Source: CAADGU01 sp964581605 (GTDB taxonomy: Bacteria > Chloroflexota > Anaerolineae > Promineifilales > Promineifilaceae). Taken from it: 64,000 nt of DNA. Below are positions 8,613-16,110 of this stretch, one piece after another (the first letter of the stretch is position 1; each line of letters begins with the position of its first letter). Location: NCBI GenBank assembly GCA_964581605.1, contig CAZOPF010000002.1, positions 92,776 through 156,775 on the forward strand, given 5' to 3'. Under the pieces are notes generated by a model. The model searched no databases. It worked only from the letters and a program-made list of their open reading frames with translations, and was not told the DNA's origin. The translations under genes were made by a program, and so were the position numbers.

Positions 8613-10073
8613 TCACACGATCCTAAAAGAATCTACCAGGGTGCAACGCCGTAAACGGCTGAAGCTGCGTGGCCCGGTCAACCCTTCGCCGGTGGGGCTG
8701 GCAATGGTGAAAGAGCAGAACCCTTCGCCGCCATAACCCAACCCGGCCAGACAAGGCCCATTTTTCACAAAAATACTACAATCCATCTCACGAGCCATGC
8801 GGCTGAGATTATCCAGGTTTTTTGAGTGCATCACGGCCGTGTGCCGAAAACCATGTTCTGCTGCCACTGCCAGGTCTATCCCTTCGTCCGCGTTGACCAC
8901 ACGTACCACCGGCATAATGGGCATCATCTGTTCTGACCAGACGGCTGGATGATTTTGATCCACTTCAACTACAATTTGCCTTACTTCCGGCCCGGCGGTG
9001 ATGCCAATTTCCGCCAACAGCACGCTGGCATTTTTGCCGATGAAGGTTTTGTTCATGTCCGCCGGTTGGCGCGGGCCGCGATCTTTCACCGTCACCGCCT
9101 GCCATAGCCGGTTAAACTGCCAGCTATTGATTTTCACGGCGCCGTAGCGGGTCATAACGTTGATGAGATCATCACAAATGGCGGCTACGGCGAACGTCTC
9201 TTTTTCGGTGGTACAGACGATATTATTGTCAAATGATCCGCCAATGACAATATCTCGGCCAGCCTGTTCAATATCGGCCGTTTCGTCTACGACCACCGGC
9301 GGGTTGCCCGGCCCGGCGCAGACGGCCCGTTTGCCACTTTGCATGGCGGCGCGGACGACGGGCGTGCCACCCGTCACGGTGAGCAGACGAATGTCTTTGT
9401 GGTGCATCAGGGCGGTGGCGGTTTCCAGGGTGGGTTGGGCGACGGCCGTGAGCAAATTCCCCGGCCCCCCCGCCTTCCGTATCGCCTGATTGAGTATCTG
9501 CACAGTGCGGTTAGAGGCGTTTTGGGTGGAGGGGTGGGCGTTAAAGACGACGGCGTTTCCGGCCGCCACCATCGCAATGGCATTACAAATAACCGTGCTG
9601 GTGGGGTTGGTGCTGGGCGTTAAGGCCCCAATCAGACCATACGGTGCCCACTCCGTGAGCGTCAGGCCGCCATCACCTGTCCAGGCCGTCGGTTCCAATG
9701 CTTCTGTGCCCTGTGTTTTGTCGGCATTGAGGATGTTTTTGAGGACTTTGTCTTCCACGCGCCCCATGCCGGATTCGCTATGGGCCAACTCGGCCAACAC
9801 CTGGGCGTGTTCGCGTGCCGCCTGGCGCATATGGGCCACCATATGTTTGCGGATTTCCAGGGGCAGTTGGTTGAGTTGTTGAAAGGCGATTTTGGCGGCG
9901 GCGACGGCTTCATCCAATGTAGGAAAGATGCCGTCTTGTCCGGTGGCTGGGGGCTGGGGGCTGGGGGCTGGTTGTAGTGAGGGGGACGGCCGTGCCACAA
10001 CCGGCGCGGGCAGTGTGGCCCCCACTTCGCGCATCACCCGGTCAATGATTGCCTGGATTTCCTCGTCTTTCAT
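8613..10073 (-). CDS. CoA-acylating aldehyde dehydrogenase (PduP/EutE type)
   Basis: A 486-residue enzyme expected to turn an aldehyde, CoA and NAD+ into acyl-CoA and NADH inside the shell; with DeoC beside it the substrate is probably acetaldehyde. Residues 1-20 (MKDEEIQAIIDRVMREVGAT) form an amphipathic helix followed by a Pro/Ala/Ser-rich linker (about 22-46), the usual encapsulation peptide. The catalytic cysteine is C287 in NNIVCTTEKE, and VFNAHPS and TPSTNPTSTVICNA match the family. ATG at 10073 overlaps the TGA of the upstream pentamer gene by one base; a TTG one codon earlier is less likely. The linker is encoded by a GGGGGCT-type tandem repeat (about 9945-9973). Confidence 0.95.
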   Translation of the reverse strand: MKDEEIQAIIDRVMREVGATLPAPVVARPSPSLQPAPSPQPPATGQDGIFPTLDEAVAAAKIAFQQLNQLPLEIRKHMVAHMRQAAREHAQVLAELAHSESGMGRVEDKVLKNILNADKTQGTEALEPTAWTGDGGLTLTEWAPYGLIGALTPSTNPTSTVICNAIAMVAAGNAVVFNAHPSTQNASNRTVQILNQAIRKAGGPGNLLTAVAQPTLETATALMHHKDIRLLTVTGGTPVVRAAMQSGKRAVCAGPGNPPVVVDETADIEQAGRDIVIGGSFDNNIVCTTEKETFAVAAICDDLINVMTRYGAVKINSWQFNRLWQAVTVKDRGPRQPADMNKTFIGKNASVLLAEIGITAGPEVRQIVVEVDQNHPAVWSEQMMPIMPVVRVVNADEGIDLAVAAEHGFRHTAVMHSKNLDNLSRMAREMDCSIFVKNGPCLAGLGYGGEGFCSFTIASPTGEGLTGPRSFSRLRRCTLVDSFRIV

Positions 10074-10363
10074 CAATCTTTCCGGTATTTCTCCACACCA
10101 TCCACTTCCCAGGTGTCTACAATGGCCATAATAACGGCGTCACACGGCCGTTTGTCGGTCATCACTGTTTGCCGGGCGGAACTGCCGGTAGCCACCATGA
10201 CTACCTCGCCAATACCCGCGCCCACAGCATCGGCCGCCACCACATAGCCGCCCTCTTCTTCATTTTCTACGCTCAGGCGGCGCACCACCAGAAACTTCAG
10301 CCCATCCAGCGAACTTTCCTTGCGCGTAGCTACCAGTGTGCCGATAACTTTACCAAGATACAT
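10073..10363 (-). CDS. Microcompartment vertex protein (EutN/CcmL, BMC-P)
   Basis: A 96-residue third pentamer paralogue. MYLGKVIGTLVATRKESSLDG sets the start at 10363 by comparison with the other two; KFLVVRRL, GIGEVVMVATGSSAR and CDAVIMAIVD complete the family pattern. It has a longer C-terminal tail (TWEVDGVEKYRKD) than its two paralogues. It ends in a one-base overlap with the aldehyde dehydrogenase start, so expression of the two is coupled. An in-frame ATG at 10408 would translate the repeat at 10374-10438 and is rejected. Confidence 0.93.
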   Translation of the reverse strand: MYLGKVIGTLVATRKESSLDGLKFLVVRRLSVENEEEGGYVVAADAVGAGIGEVVMVATGSSARQTVMTDKRPCDAVIMAIVDTWEVDGVEKYRKD

Positions 10364-10373
10364 AATTTGGTTG

Positions 10374-10438
10374 AGTATGCAGTGAGCAGTGAGCAGTTCT
10401 CTGCTCACTGCTCACTGTTTACTGCTCACTGCTCACTG
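10374..10438. repeat. Intergenic word-repeat hairpin (GCAGTGAGCAGT / ACTGCTCACTGC)
   Basis: Copies of CAGTGAG, then CTCACTGCTCACTGTTTACT and further inverted copies. It lies between the BMC-H and pentamer genes and overlaps the last BMC-H codons. The word differs from the GTAATTGG elements but the architecture is the same. Confidence 0.75.
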
Positions 10439-10719
10439 GCATCCTGCCGTCCCAACGGCAAGGTCTGGTCTACATTGGGGTGCGGCCGTGGGATAACGTG
10501 GATGGCGACCACTTCGCCGACTTTTTCCGCACCGCGTGCGCCAGCTTCAACGGCCGCTTTCACGGCCGCCACATCGCCGCGCACAATGGCCGTTACGTAA
10601 CCACCGCCGGTCTTCTCGTAACCAACCAGTTCCACACGCGCCGCCTTCACCATCGCGTCAGACGCTTCTACCATGGCCGCAAATCCGCGACACTCGATCA
10701 TGCCTAATGCTTCTGTCAT
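10426..10719 (-). CDS. Microcompartment hexamer shell protein (BMC-H)
   Basis: A 97-residue canonical single-domain shell protein that tiles the facets as hexamers. ALGMIECRGFAAMVEASDAM, VKAARVELVGYEKTGGGYVT and VRGDVAAVKAAVEAGA follow the PduA/CcmK pattern closely, including the pore-proximal GGG loop. It is the only single-domain hexamer gene in the window, so it should make up most of the shell. The C-terminus (PNVDQTLPLGRQDASEQ) is a flexible tail whose last codons are encoded by the repeat at 10374-10438. A GGAGGC-like site precedes the ATG at 10719. Confidence 0.97.
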   Translation of the reverse strand: MTEALGMIECRGFAAMVEASDAMVKAARVELVGYEKTGGGYVTAIVRGDVAAVKAAVEAGARGAEKVGEVVAIHVIPRPHPNVDQTLPLGRQDASEQ

Positions 10720-10734
10720 CGTTGCCTCCTAAGA

Positions 10735-10777
10735 ATCAGTAAACAGTGAACAGTAAACAGTCTCTACTGCTCACTTC
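10735..10777. repeat. Short word repeat (CAGTAAACAGTGAACAGT / CTGCTCACT)
   Basis: ACAGTGAACAGTAAACAGT followed by TACTGCTCACT, a shorter relative of 10374-10438 and 27727-27798, between the hexamer and the 212-residue shell gene. Confidence 0.6.
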
Positions 10778-11402
10778 TTACTTCCTGCGCCCGGCCGGAG
10801 ACGCTTTCTACGGCCGTGATCGCCGCCTGATACCCCGCCATAATATCCCGTTCCTCGCCGCCCAGGTAGACCCGGCCAAAACTGCCAAAAGCCTGCACCT
10901 CCAAAATGTTCAGGTCCGCCCGTTTTTCCGCTTCATTAGCGGCTAAGGCGGCATAAGCGGCCGGAGCCACTTCCATCACATACAGCGTTTGCCCCGCCAG
11001 AATCATGTGCCCATGTCGCATCCGGTTAATCAACTGTACCTGGTGCGCATCAATGTGGCGGATAATCTGGCTGGAAACCACCTTTGGCTTCAAGCGATCT
11101 TCTTCTTTCAGGCCAAGCGCGTCCAAAATGGCCGCCCCCGCCGCCCGTACATCCGCCTGGCTGGCTGAGTGAACTTCCAGCAAACCATAGAGCCGCTCTA
11201 CAATCTGCATGCCCGGCCGTACCCCCACCGCTTTCAGCGCAATATCGGTAATGCGGTTAATTTCAATACCGGGCGAAATCTCAATCCACAAAGAAGCATC
11301 ACCGGGTAGCGGCAGAAAGCCCCGCGCTACCGTACCTAAAAAGGCCGCGTGCTGCGGCTGCAAGCTGTCTAAAAAAACGTAACTGCGTAAATCTACGGTC
11401 AT
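10764..11402 (-). CDS. Tandem-domain microcompartment shell protein (BMC-T family, divergent)
   Basis: A 212-residue protein with two BMC-like domains. Domain 1 (about 35-95) reads SLWIEISPGIEINRITDIAL, then IVERLYGLLEVHSASQADV. Domain 2 (about 130-205) reads TLYVMEVAPAAYAALAANEA, then AFGSFGRVYLGGEERD. The second domain has an unusually acidic and polar helix (NEAEKRA), so it is diverged from the BMC-T at 6111-6698. Its stop is 44 bases before the hexamer start, and it begins 2 bases after the end of the zinc-finger gene. Such proteins form trimers, sometimes stacked, with large central pores. The shell assignment is firm; pore behaviour is not. Confidence 0.85.
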   Translation of the reverse strand: MTVDLRSYVFLDSLQPQHAAFLGTVARGFLPLPGDASLWIEISPGIEINRITDIALKAVGVRPGMQIVERLYGLLEVHSASQADVRAAGAAILDALGLKEEDRLKPKVVSSQIIRHIDAHQVQLINRMRHGHMILAGQTLYVMEVAPAAYAALAANEAEKRADLNILEVQAFGSFGRVYLGGEERDIMAGYQAAITAVESVSGRAQEVRSEQ

Positions 11403-11404
11403 AG

Positions 11405-11674
11405 CTAAATCATCCGGCTGCCGGGCTGCCAGTGGCCCAACTGCTCATTGAGCGCCAGCCATTCGGCCGCTTCCGGCGGATATTCCGTTTCTGTCAATTG
11501 GTCAAGCAGGTATTGTAACTGCTCTAAAAAGCCTTCGCTAAACTGTACTTCGCCGCACATATCGCAGCGATGAGCGGAGACATCGGGCACGACGATCATC
11601 TGGTCATCCAGAAAGGTGATGTACGGCATTTTGGCGCTGGTCAGGTGGCCGATGCGACAATGATTACATTTCAT
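11405..11674 (-). CDS. Small zinc-finger protein (YgiT-type)
   Basis: An 89-residue protein with two CxxC pairs (CNHC at 3-6 and CDMC at 37-40) in the arrangement of YgiT/MqsA N-terminal zinc-finger domains: MKCNHCRIGHL, a strand DDQMIVVPDVSAHRC, then GEVQFSEGFLEQLQYLLDQL. The helix-turn-helix half of MqsA is absent. Such stand-alone proteins are often called antitoxin-like, but no toxin gene is adjacent. It sits between deoC and the divergent BMC-T, 2 bases from the latter, so it is part of the microcompartment operon. Whether it regulates the operon or has a structural role is open. An AAGGAA site precedes the ATG. Confidence 0.8.
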   Translation of the reverse strand: MKCNHCRIGHLTSAKMPYITFLDDQMIVVPDVSAHRCDMCGEVQFSEGFLEQLQYLLDQLTETEYPPEAAEWLALNEQLGHWQPGSRMI

Positions 11675-11691
11675 GTTTAGTTCCTTCGTTA

Positions 11692-11725
11692 AAACATGAC
11701 AGGTCTCCCAAGACCTGTCATGTTT
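11692..11725. terminator. Perfect 15-bp hairpin between deoC and the zinc-finger gene
   Basis: Arms 11692-11706 and 11711-11725 (ending AGGTCT/AGACCT) pair perfectly around a CCCA loop. No long U-run follows on the minus strand, so it may be an RNA-processing or attenuating element. The core AGACCTGTC recurs at 32533-32566. Confidence 0.6.
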
Positions 11726-11731
11726 GCTGCT

Positions 11732-12637
11732 TTAATAGTTGCTTTTAGCGGTTGTTATCTGCTCACCGGCCGCTTCCCGCACAATGCGCACACCCGCGCT
11801 GGCCCCAATGCGGGTGGCCCCGGCGGCAATCATTGCCTGGGCGTCCTGGTAGGAGCCAACACCTCCGGCCGCTTTCACACCCATTTCCGTTCCTACCACC
11901 CGGCGCATCAAGGATACGTCCGGTACGGTGGCCCCGCCAGGGCCAAAACCGGTGGAAGTTTTGACAAAATCGGCCCCGGCCGTTTTAGCCAACTGGCAGG
12001 CAATCACTTTTTCTTCATCGGTGAGCAGAGCGGCTTCAATAATCACTTTGACCAGAGCGTTACCGGAGTGGGCGGCCCGCACCACCGCGCCGATGTCTTC
12101 CAGCACCAGGCGGTAATCCTGTGATTTGAGGGCACCTACGTTGATGACCATATCAATTTCGGTCGCGCCATCGCGGATGGCCTGTTGGGTTTCATATGCT
12201 TTGACTGTGCCTGGGGTGGCCCCCAGCGGAAAGCCGACAACGGTGCAGACCTTGACGCCACTATCTTTGAGTAGTTGGGCGGATAATTTCACATTCGTGG
12301 GATTGATGCAAACGGAGGCAAACTGATATTTGCGGGCTTCGTAACAAAGTTGGGCAATTTGTTCCTGGGAGGCGTCGGCTTTGAGCAAGGTGTGGTCAAT
12401 GGTGCGGCTAATGGCCTGGTCGGAGGGGTGGGTGCCCAGGCTGGCCGTGAGGCGCGTGGCTCCAGCTTGCATCACCTGGCGTACTTTATCGGTGCAATGT
12501 TGGGCACAGGAGCCATCCTGGCAGTTGCAGCCGGTGGCCAGCACGGCCGTACCCCCACCCTCCATCTGGTTCAGCCGCAGCCATACCTCATGGGTGACTT
12601 CCTCGATGAGTCTCTCTAAAGTCGCCTGGTTTACCAT
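11732..12637 (-). CDS. deoC: Deoxyribose-phosphate aldolase with encapsulation-type N-terminus
   Basis: A 301-residue class I aldolase splitting 2-deoxyribose-5-phosphate into acetaldehyde and glyceraldehyde-3-phosphate. The Schiff-base lysine is K226 in FVKTSTGFG; IDHTLLKADAS, EIDMVINVGALK and KAAGGVGSYQDA match the family. Typical DeoC is about 220-250 residues; the extra N-terminus holds an amphipathic helix (ATLERLIEEVTHEVWLRL) and a cysteine cluster CNCQDGSCAQHC (37-48). The helix is like shell-targeting peptides. The ATG at 12637 lies 7 bases inside the end of rpiB, so translation is coupled. With the aldehyde dehydrogenase it gives acetaldehyde-to-acetyl-CoA chemistry inside the shell. 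Confidence 0.95.
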   Translation of the reverse strand: MVNQATLERLIEEVTHEVWLRLNQMEGGGTAVLATGCNCQDGSCAQHCTDKVRQVMQAGATRLTASLGTHPSDQAISRTIDHTLLKADASQEQIAQLCYEARKYQFASVCINPTNVKLSAQLLKDSGVKVCTVVGFPLGATPGTVKAYETQQAIRDGATEIDMVINVGALKSQDYRLVLEDIGAVVRAAHSGNALVKVIIEAALLTDEEKVIACQLAKTAGADFVKTSTGFGPGGATVPDVSLMRRVVGTEMGVKAAGGVGSYQDAQAMIAAGATRIGASAGVRIVREAAGEQITTAKSNY

Positions 12638-13401
12638 TTCATAAACCGTTTACCAATCGCGTCTATCTTGTCTACACGTCGGGCGTGGCGGCCGCTACCA
12701 AAGTCGGTGTTGAGCCAGGTGGTGACGATCTGGTTGGCCAGGGCCGGGCCAATGAGACCGGCCCCCAGTGTGAGCACGTTGGCATTATTGTGTTCGCGGC
12801 TGTTCACGGCCGTCGCCTGGTCATAACACATCGCCGCCCGCACACCGGGTACTTTGTTGGCCGCCATACAGCTACCAATGCCTGCGCCATCAATCATAAT
12901 GCCGCGCCAGGCACGGCCGTTGGCTACCAACTGGGCCACTGCATACGCATAATCCGGGTAATCTACCGCTGCACTGCTGTTTGTGCCACAGTCAATGACC
13001 GTAAAGCCACTCTTTTCCAGCAACCCTCTGATCTGCTCCTTTAACGGGAAGCCACCATGATCCGCGCCCAGAGCGACGGTGCGGTTTTCGGTAATCGCTG
13101 CCGGGTAATCGGTGATCGGGCCTTGGGCTTCGAGCTTTGGCCCATCAACTTCTAATCGAATTCCCTTTTCCAGGGCGGCTTCACGGGCCAGAGGTGTGAT
13201 GAGAGTGCCAGAGGGGACAGAATAGATAGAATGTGCGGGAAGTTGCTGCACAATTTCGGCGTCTACAATGAGGCGTGGAGAGAAGGCGGGAAGGGTACGG
13301 CCGCTGACTGGTGGATTTTCTGGCGTAGATAAGGTTGCCCCCACTGTGCGGGCAACTACCTGCCGTACCATCTGCTCAATATCCTCACGCCGGAATTCCA
13401 T
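12631..13401 (-). CDS. rpiB: RpiB/LacAB-family sugar-phosphate isomerase with encapsulation-type N-terminus
   Basis: A 256-residue protein. Residues 1-24 form a helix (FRREDIEQMVRQVVARTVGA) resembling the aldehyde dehydrogenase targeting helix. Residues 40-85 are a domain seen in other compartment enzymes (SVPSGTLITPLAREAALEKG). Residues 108-256 are RpiB: ALGADHGGFPLKE, DCGTNSSAAVDYPDYA, SREHNNANVLTLGA and GRHARRVDKI. Standard RpiB isomerises ribose-5-P and ribulose-5-P with a cysteine in ICGTGIG; here the position is D171 (MIDGAGIG), with C178 nearby, so the base or substrate may differ. DeoC and RpiB together define the sugar-phosphate-utilisation class of shell loci. It starts 12 bases after lepB. 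Confidence 0.92.
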   Translation of the reverse strand: MEFRREDIEQMVRQVVARTVGATLSTPENPPVSGRTLPAFSPRLIVDAEIVQQLPAHSIYSVPSGTLITPLAREAALEKGIRLEVDGPKLEAQGPITDYPAAITENRTVALGADHGGFPLKEQIRGLLEKSGFTVIDCGTNSSAAVDYPDYAYAVAQLVANGRAWRGIMIDGAGIGSCMAANKVPGVRAAMCYDQATAVNSREHNNANVLTLGAGLIGPALANQIVTTWLNTDFGSGRHARRVDKIDAIGKRFMKW

Positions 13402-13413
13402 TACATTACAAGC

Positions 13414-14013
13414 TCATTCAATGGGGTGTTGGAAATGTGGTACACGACCCCAATCGGTAAAAGGATAATAGATGAATATCGCCTTGCCGATGATGTTCTC
13501 TCTGGGTAGATATTGCCAGCTATGAGAGTCGCTAGAACTGTTCCGGTTGTCTCCCAGGACAAAGTATTGCCCTTCCGGCACTGTCCAGTTGCCGCTGTAC
13601 GTTGGCTCTGCTTGAATATAAGGTTCATCCAAGATCACCCCGTTTACTTTTACATGCTGGTCAGAAATTTCGATCTGATCACCCGGTAAACCAATCACCC
13701 GTTTGATCAAATTCAGGTCACTGTTGGGGTGATGAAAAACAATGATGTCGCCCCGCTCTGGTTCATTCAAGTAATACGAGAGGTTGTTGATGAGCAGGTA
13801 TTCCCCATGCTGCAACGTGGGATTCATGCTGCTGCCATCAATGCGATAGCGGCCTACCAGACTGTTCACAAACCAGAAGATGAAGAACGTTAGCAATAAG
13901 GTCTCGACGATCTCTCGTACCACTACCTCTGTAGGCTGCCGGATTTCACTGGTTGAAGAAGAAATGTCAGGTAAGGTCGGGGAAAGTTGGGTGTTGGACT
14001 CTGAAAGAGCCAT
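13414..14013 (-). CDS. lepB: Signal peptidase I
   Basis: A 199-residue membrane protease that removes Sec signal peptides on the outer face of the membrane. It has one N-terminal membrane helix (VETLLLTFFIFWFVNSLVG, about 36-54), the catalytic serine S62 in GSSMNPTL and the lysine K104 in LIKRVIGLPGD, then box E GDNRNSSSDSHSW. An AGGAGAT site lies just before the ATG at 14013, and a good promoter lies at 14042-14070. The next gene, rpiB, begins 12 bases after its stop with no terminator between, so lepB looks like the first gene of the microcompartment transcript. That pairing is probably chance, as shell enzymes are not exported. Confidence 0.95.
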   Translation of the reverse strand: MALSESNTQLSPTLPDISSSTSEIRQPTEVVVREIVETLLLTFFIFWFVNSLVGRYRIDGSSMNPTLQHGEYLLINNLSYYLNEPERGDIIVFHHPNSDLNLIKRVIGLPGDQIEISDQHVKVNGVILDEPYIQAEPTYSGNWTVPEGQYFVLGDNRNSSSDSHSWQYLPRENIIGKAIFIYYPFTDWGRVPHFQHPIE

Positions 14014-14041
14014 AGGGATTCATCTCCTAATAGTCGCGGAA

Positions 14042-14070
14042 ATTATAGTCAAGCCAAAAAGTGAGCGCAA
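14042..14070 (-). promoter_or_regulatory. Promoter of the lepB-microcompartment transcript
   Basis: A perfect TATAAT (14042-14047, minus strand) lies 17 bases after a weak -35 (TTGCGC, 14065-14070). The predicted start is about 14035, giving a leader of about 20 bases with the AGGAGA site. No other promoter was obvious down to rpiB. Confidence 0.6.
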
Positions 14071-14241
14071 ACATGCGCCACACATGTGTGCCGCAGACCT
14101 GTGCTTGGGCTGCTTGTTAATGTTACCCAATCTGCTTTCTAGTTGGCTGGCTATTTTTGCAGCGTTTCCTTTTCTCTCATATGACAAACCAGCTATTCAA
14201 GGGTGGCCTCAATCAACCTGGACGGCGCAACAAGATCAGGT

Positions 14242-14271
14242 AAAGGGTGGCAGCTGGACATGCCACCCTTT
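14242..14271. terminator. Terminator after proS
   Basis: An 11-bp perfect stem (14242-14252 with 14261-14271, AAAGGGTGGCA/TGCCACCCTTT) around an 8-base loop, 8 bases beyond the proS stop. The better U-run (TTTATTTTTG) is on the plus side, so it may act in both directions. Confidence 0.75.
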
Positions 14272-14278
14272 ATTTTTG

Positions 14279-16009
14279 TCAGAAGACAATTTCAGCCTGT
14301 AGGGTTTGCATTAGCATCTGTACGTGAGATGCAATCTCGGCCAGAGGCACGATGGTACGTTCCGATTGGCGGCGAAGTTTGATCTCCACGCCACCATTTT
14401 GCAGCGAACGGCCGCTCACCGTCAGGCGTATGGGCAGGCCAATCAGGTCGGCGTCGTTGAATTTGACGCCAGGCGATTCGTCGCGGTCGTCGAATAGCAG
14501 GTCAATCCCGGCCTGTTGCAGTTGGTGGTAGAGGGCTACGGCCGTTTCCTCTCCCCCTCGCAGCGCCACCAGATGCACCGGGTAGGGGGCCACCGTAATC
14601 GGCCAGATTAGCCCTTGTTCATCGTGGTAATGTTCAGCCAGGCAGGCCAGCAGCCGGGTGACGCCCACGCCGTAGCTGCCCATGATGATGGGGCGGGAAG
14701 CGCCATTTTCATCCAGATAATGGGCGCCCATTGTTTCCGTGTACCGTGTGCCCAACTTGAATATGTTGCCCACTTCCACGCCGCGCACGGCCGTCAGCCG
14801 TTCACCACAATGCGGACAGGCAGAGCCATCTTCGGCGGCGGCAATGTCGGTGATGAGGTGGGCGGTATAGTCACGGCCGTGATTGACATTTTTCAGGTGG
14901 TAGCCCGCCTCGTTGGCCCCGGCGACCAGGTTGGGGGCCGCGGCCGCGGCCTCGTCAATGACCACCATGATGCCGCTCAACCCAATGGGTGAGGCGTAAC
15001 CGGGCACGGCCCCCACAGCGCGGATTTCTTCTTCGGTAGACGGCCGTAACGCCTGGGCTTTGACCGCGTTTGCCAGTTTGGTCTCGTTCAATTCCATGTC
15101 GCCGCGCACCACAGCAAAGATGAGTTTTTCGCTTTTGGCCGGCCCTTCTTGGATAGTGGCGGTCATAAAGACGGCTTTGGCGGTTTTGGCTTTGGGCACA
15201 CCCAGCAATTGGGCCAACGCCTCAATGGTTTTGGCTTCGGGCGTGGCCACTTTTTCCAGGGGTAGCGGCGATTCGGCGGGCACGGCCGTTTTGCGGAAGG
15301 TGGCGATCTGGCGGTTGGCTTTGTAGCCGCAGCCGTCACATAGCAGCAAGGTGTCTTCGCCAATGGGGGTCAGATACATGAATTCGTGAGCCAGCGTGCC
15401 GCCCATCATGCCCACGTCGGATTCAACGGCGATAACGGGCAGGGCGCAACGGCCGTAAATGCGGAAATACGCTTCATAGTGCGCCCAATACTGTTTGTCC
15501 AGCCCGGCATCGTTTGCGTCCAGGGTATAGCTGTCTAGCATGGTGAATTCGCGGGCGCGGATGAGGCCGGCGCGGGGGCGGGGGTCATCGCGCCATTTCA
15601 ATTGGATGTGGTAGACCAGGCGCGGCAGTTGGCGGTAACTCTGGATTTCACGGCGGGCCAGGTCGGTGACAATCTCTTCATGGCTGAGGGCGAGCACCAT
15701 GTCACGGCCGTTTTTGTCTTGAAAGCGCCCCATTTCGTCATCAATCTCATACCACCGTTTGCTTTCTTGCCAGACGGCGGCGGGATGGACAATGGGCATG
15801 AGCATTTCCTGTCCACCCAACGCATCAATTTCCTGGCGCATGATCATTTCCAGCTTTTGCAGGGTGCGGTACCCCAGGTGCAGGTAGCTGAAGATACCGG
15901 CCGCCTGCTGCCGCACAAACCCGGCGCGCAGCAGCAGGCGGTGGCCTTCCACTTCCGCCCCGGCCGGCGCTTCGCGCAAGGTCTGGTTCATTAGTTGACT
16001 CATTCGCAT
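14279..16009 (-). CDS. proS: Prolyl-tRNA synthetase, bacterial type with editing domain
   Basis: A 576-residue enzyme charging tRNA-Pro. The class II core shows motif 2 (VYHIQLKWRDDPRPRAGLIR, FTMLDSYT) and motif 3 (PIIMGSYGVGVTRL). The middle (about 235-390) is the YbaK-like editing insert with KTAKAVFMTA, and the anticodon domain is at the C-terminus (APYPVHLVALRG). The start at 16009 (MRMSQLMNQTL) follows a GAGGAG site 9 bases upstream; longer reading frames would translate the leader hairpins. The promoter at 16300-16328, leader peptide at 16198-16290 and terminator at 16111-16141 give it an attenuation-style leader of about 285 bases. Confidence 0.96.
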   Translation of the reverse strand: MRMSQLMNQTLREAPAGAEVEGHRLLLRAGFVRQQAAGIFSYLHLGYRTLQKLEMIMRQEIDALGGQEMLMPIVHPAAVWQESKRWYEIDDEMGRFQDKNGRDMVLALSHEEIVTDLARREIQSYRQLPRLVYHIQLKWRDDPRPRAGLIRAREFTMLDSYTLDANDAGLDKQYWAHYEAYFRIYGRCALPVIAVESDVGMMGGTLAHEFMYLTPIGEDTLLLCDGCGYKANRQIATFRKTAVPAESPLPLEKVATPEAKTIEALAQLLGVPKAKTAKAVFMTATIQEGPAKSEKLIFAVVRGDMELNETKLANAVKAQALRPSTEEEIRAVGAVPGYASPIGLSGIMVVIDEAAAAAPNLVAGANEAGYHLKNVNHGRDYTAHLITDIAAAEDGSACPHCGERLTAVRGVEVGNIFKLGTRYTETMGAHYLDENGASRPIIMGSYGVGVTRLLACLAEHYHDEQGLIWPITVAPYPVHLVALRGGEETAVALYHQLQQAGIDLLFDDRDESPGVKFNDADLIGLPIRLTVSGRSLQNGGVEIKLRRQSERTIVPLAEIASHVQMLMQTLQAEIVF

Positions 16010-16025
16010 TTTTTGGGTCTCCTCG

Positions 16026-16099
16026 GTGTAAGGGCCAGGCAGGCGGGATATGATTTGTCTGTTCCCTCTTATGTTTTGCCCGCCGGCCTCGCCCCTACC
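16026..16099. repeat. Inverted repeat in the proS leader (GGCGGG...CCCGCC family)
   Basis: GGGCCAGGCAGGCGGG (from about 16032) pairs imperfectly with CCCGCCGGCCTCGCCC (to about 16095). A close relative precedes purH at 34373-34436. It lies between the leader terminator and the proS ribosome binding site. Confidence 0.55.
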
Positions 16100-16110
16100 A
16101 GATAAAACAA

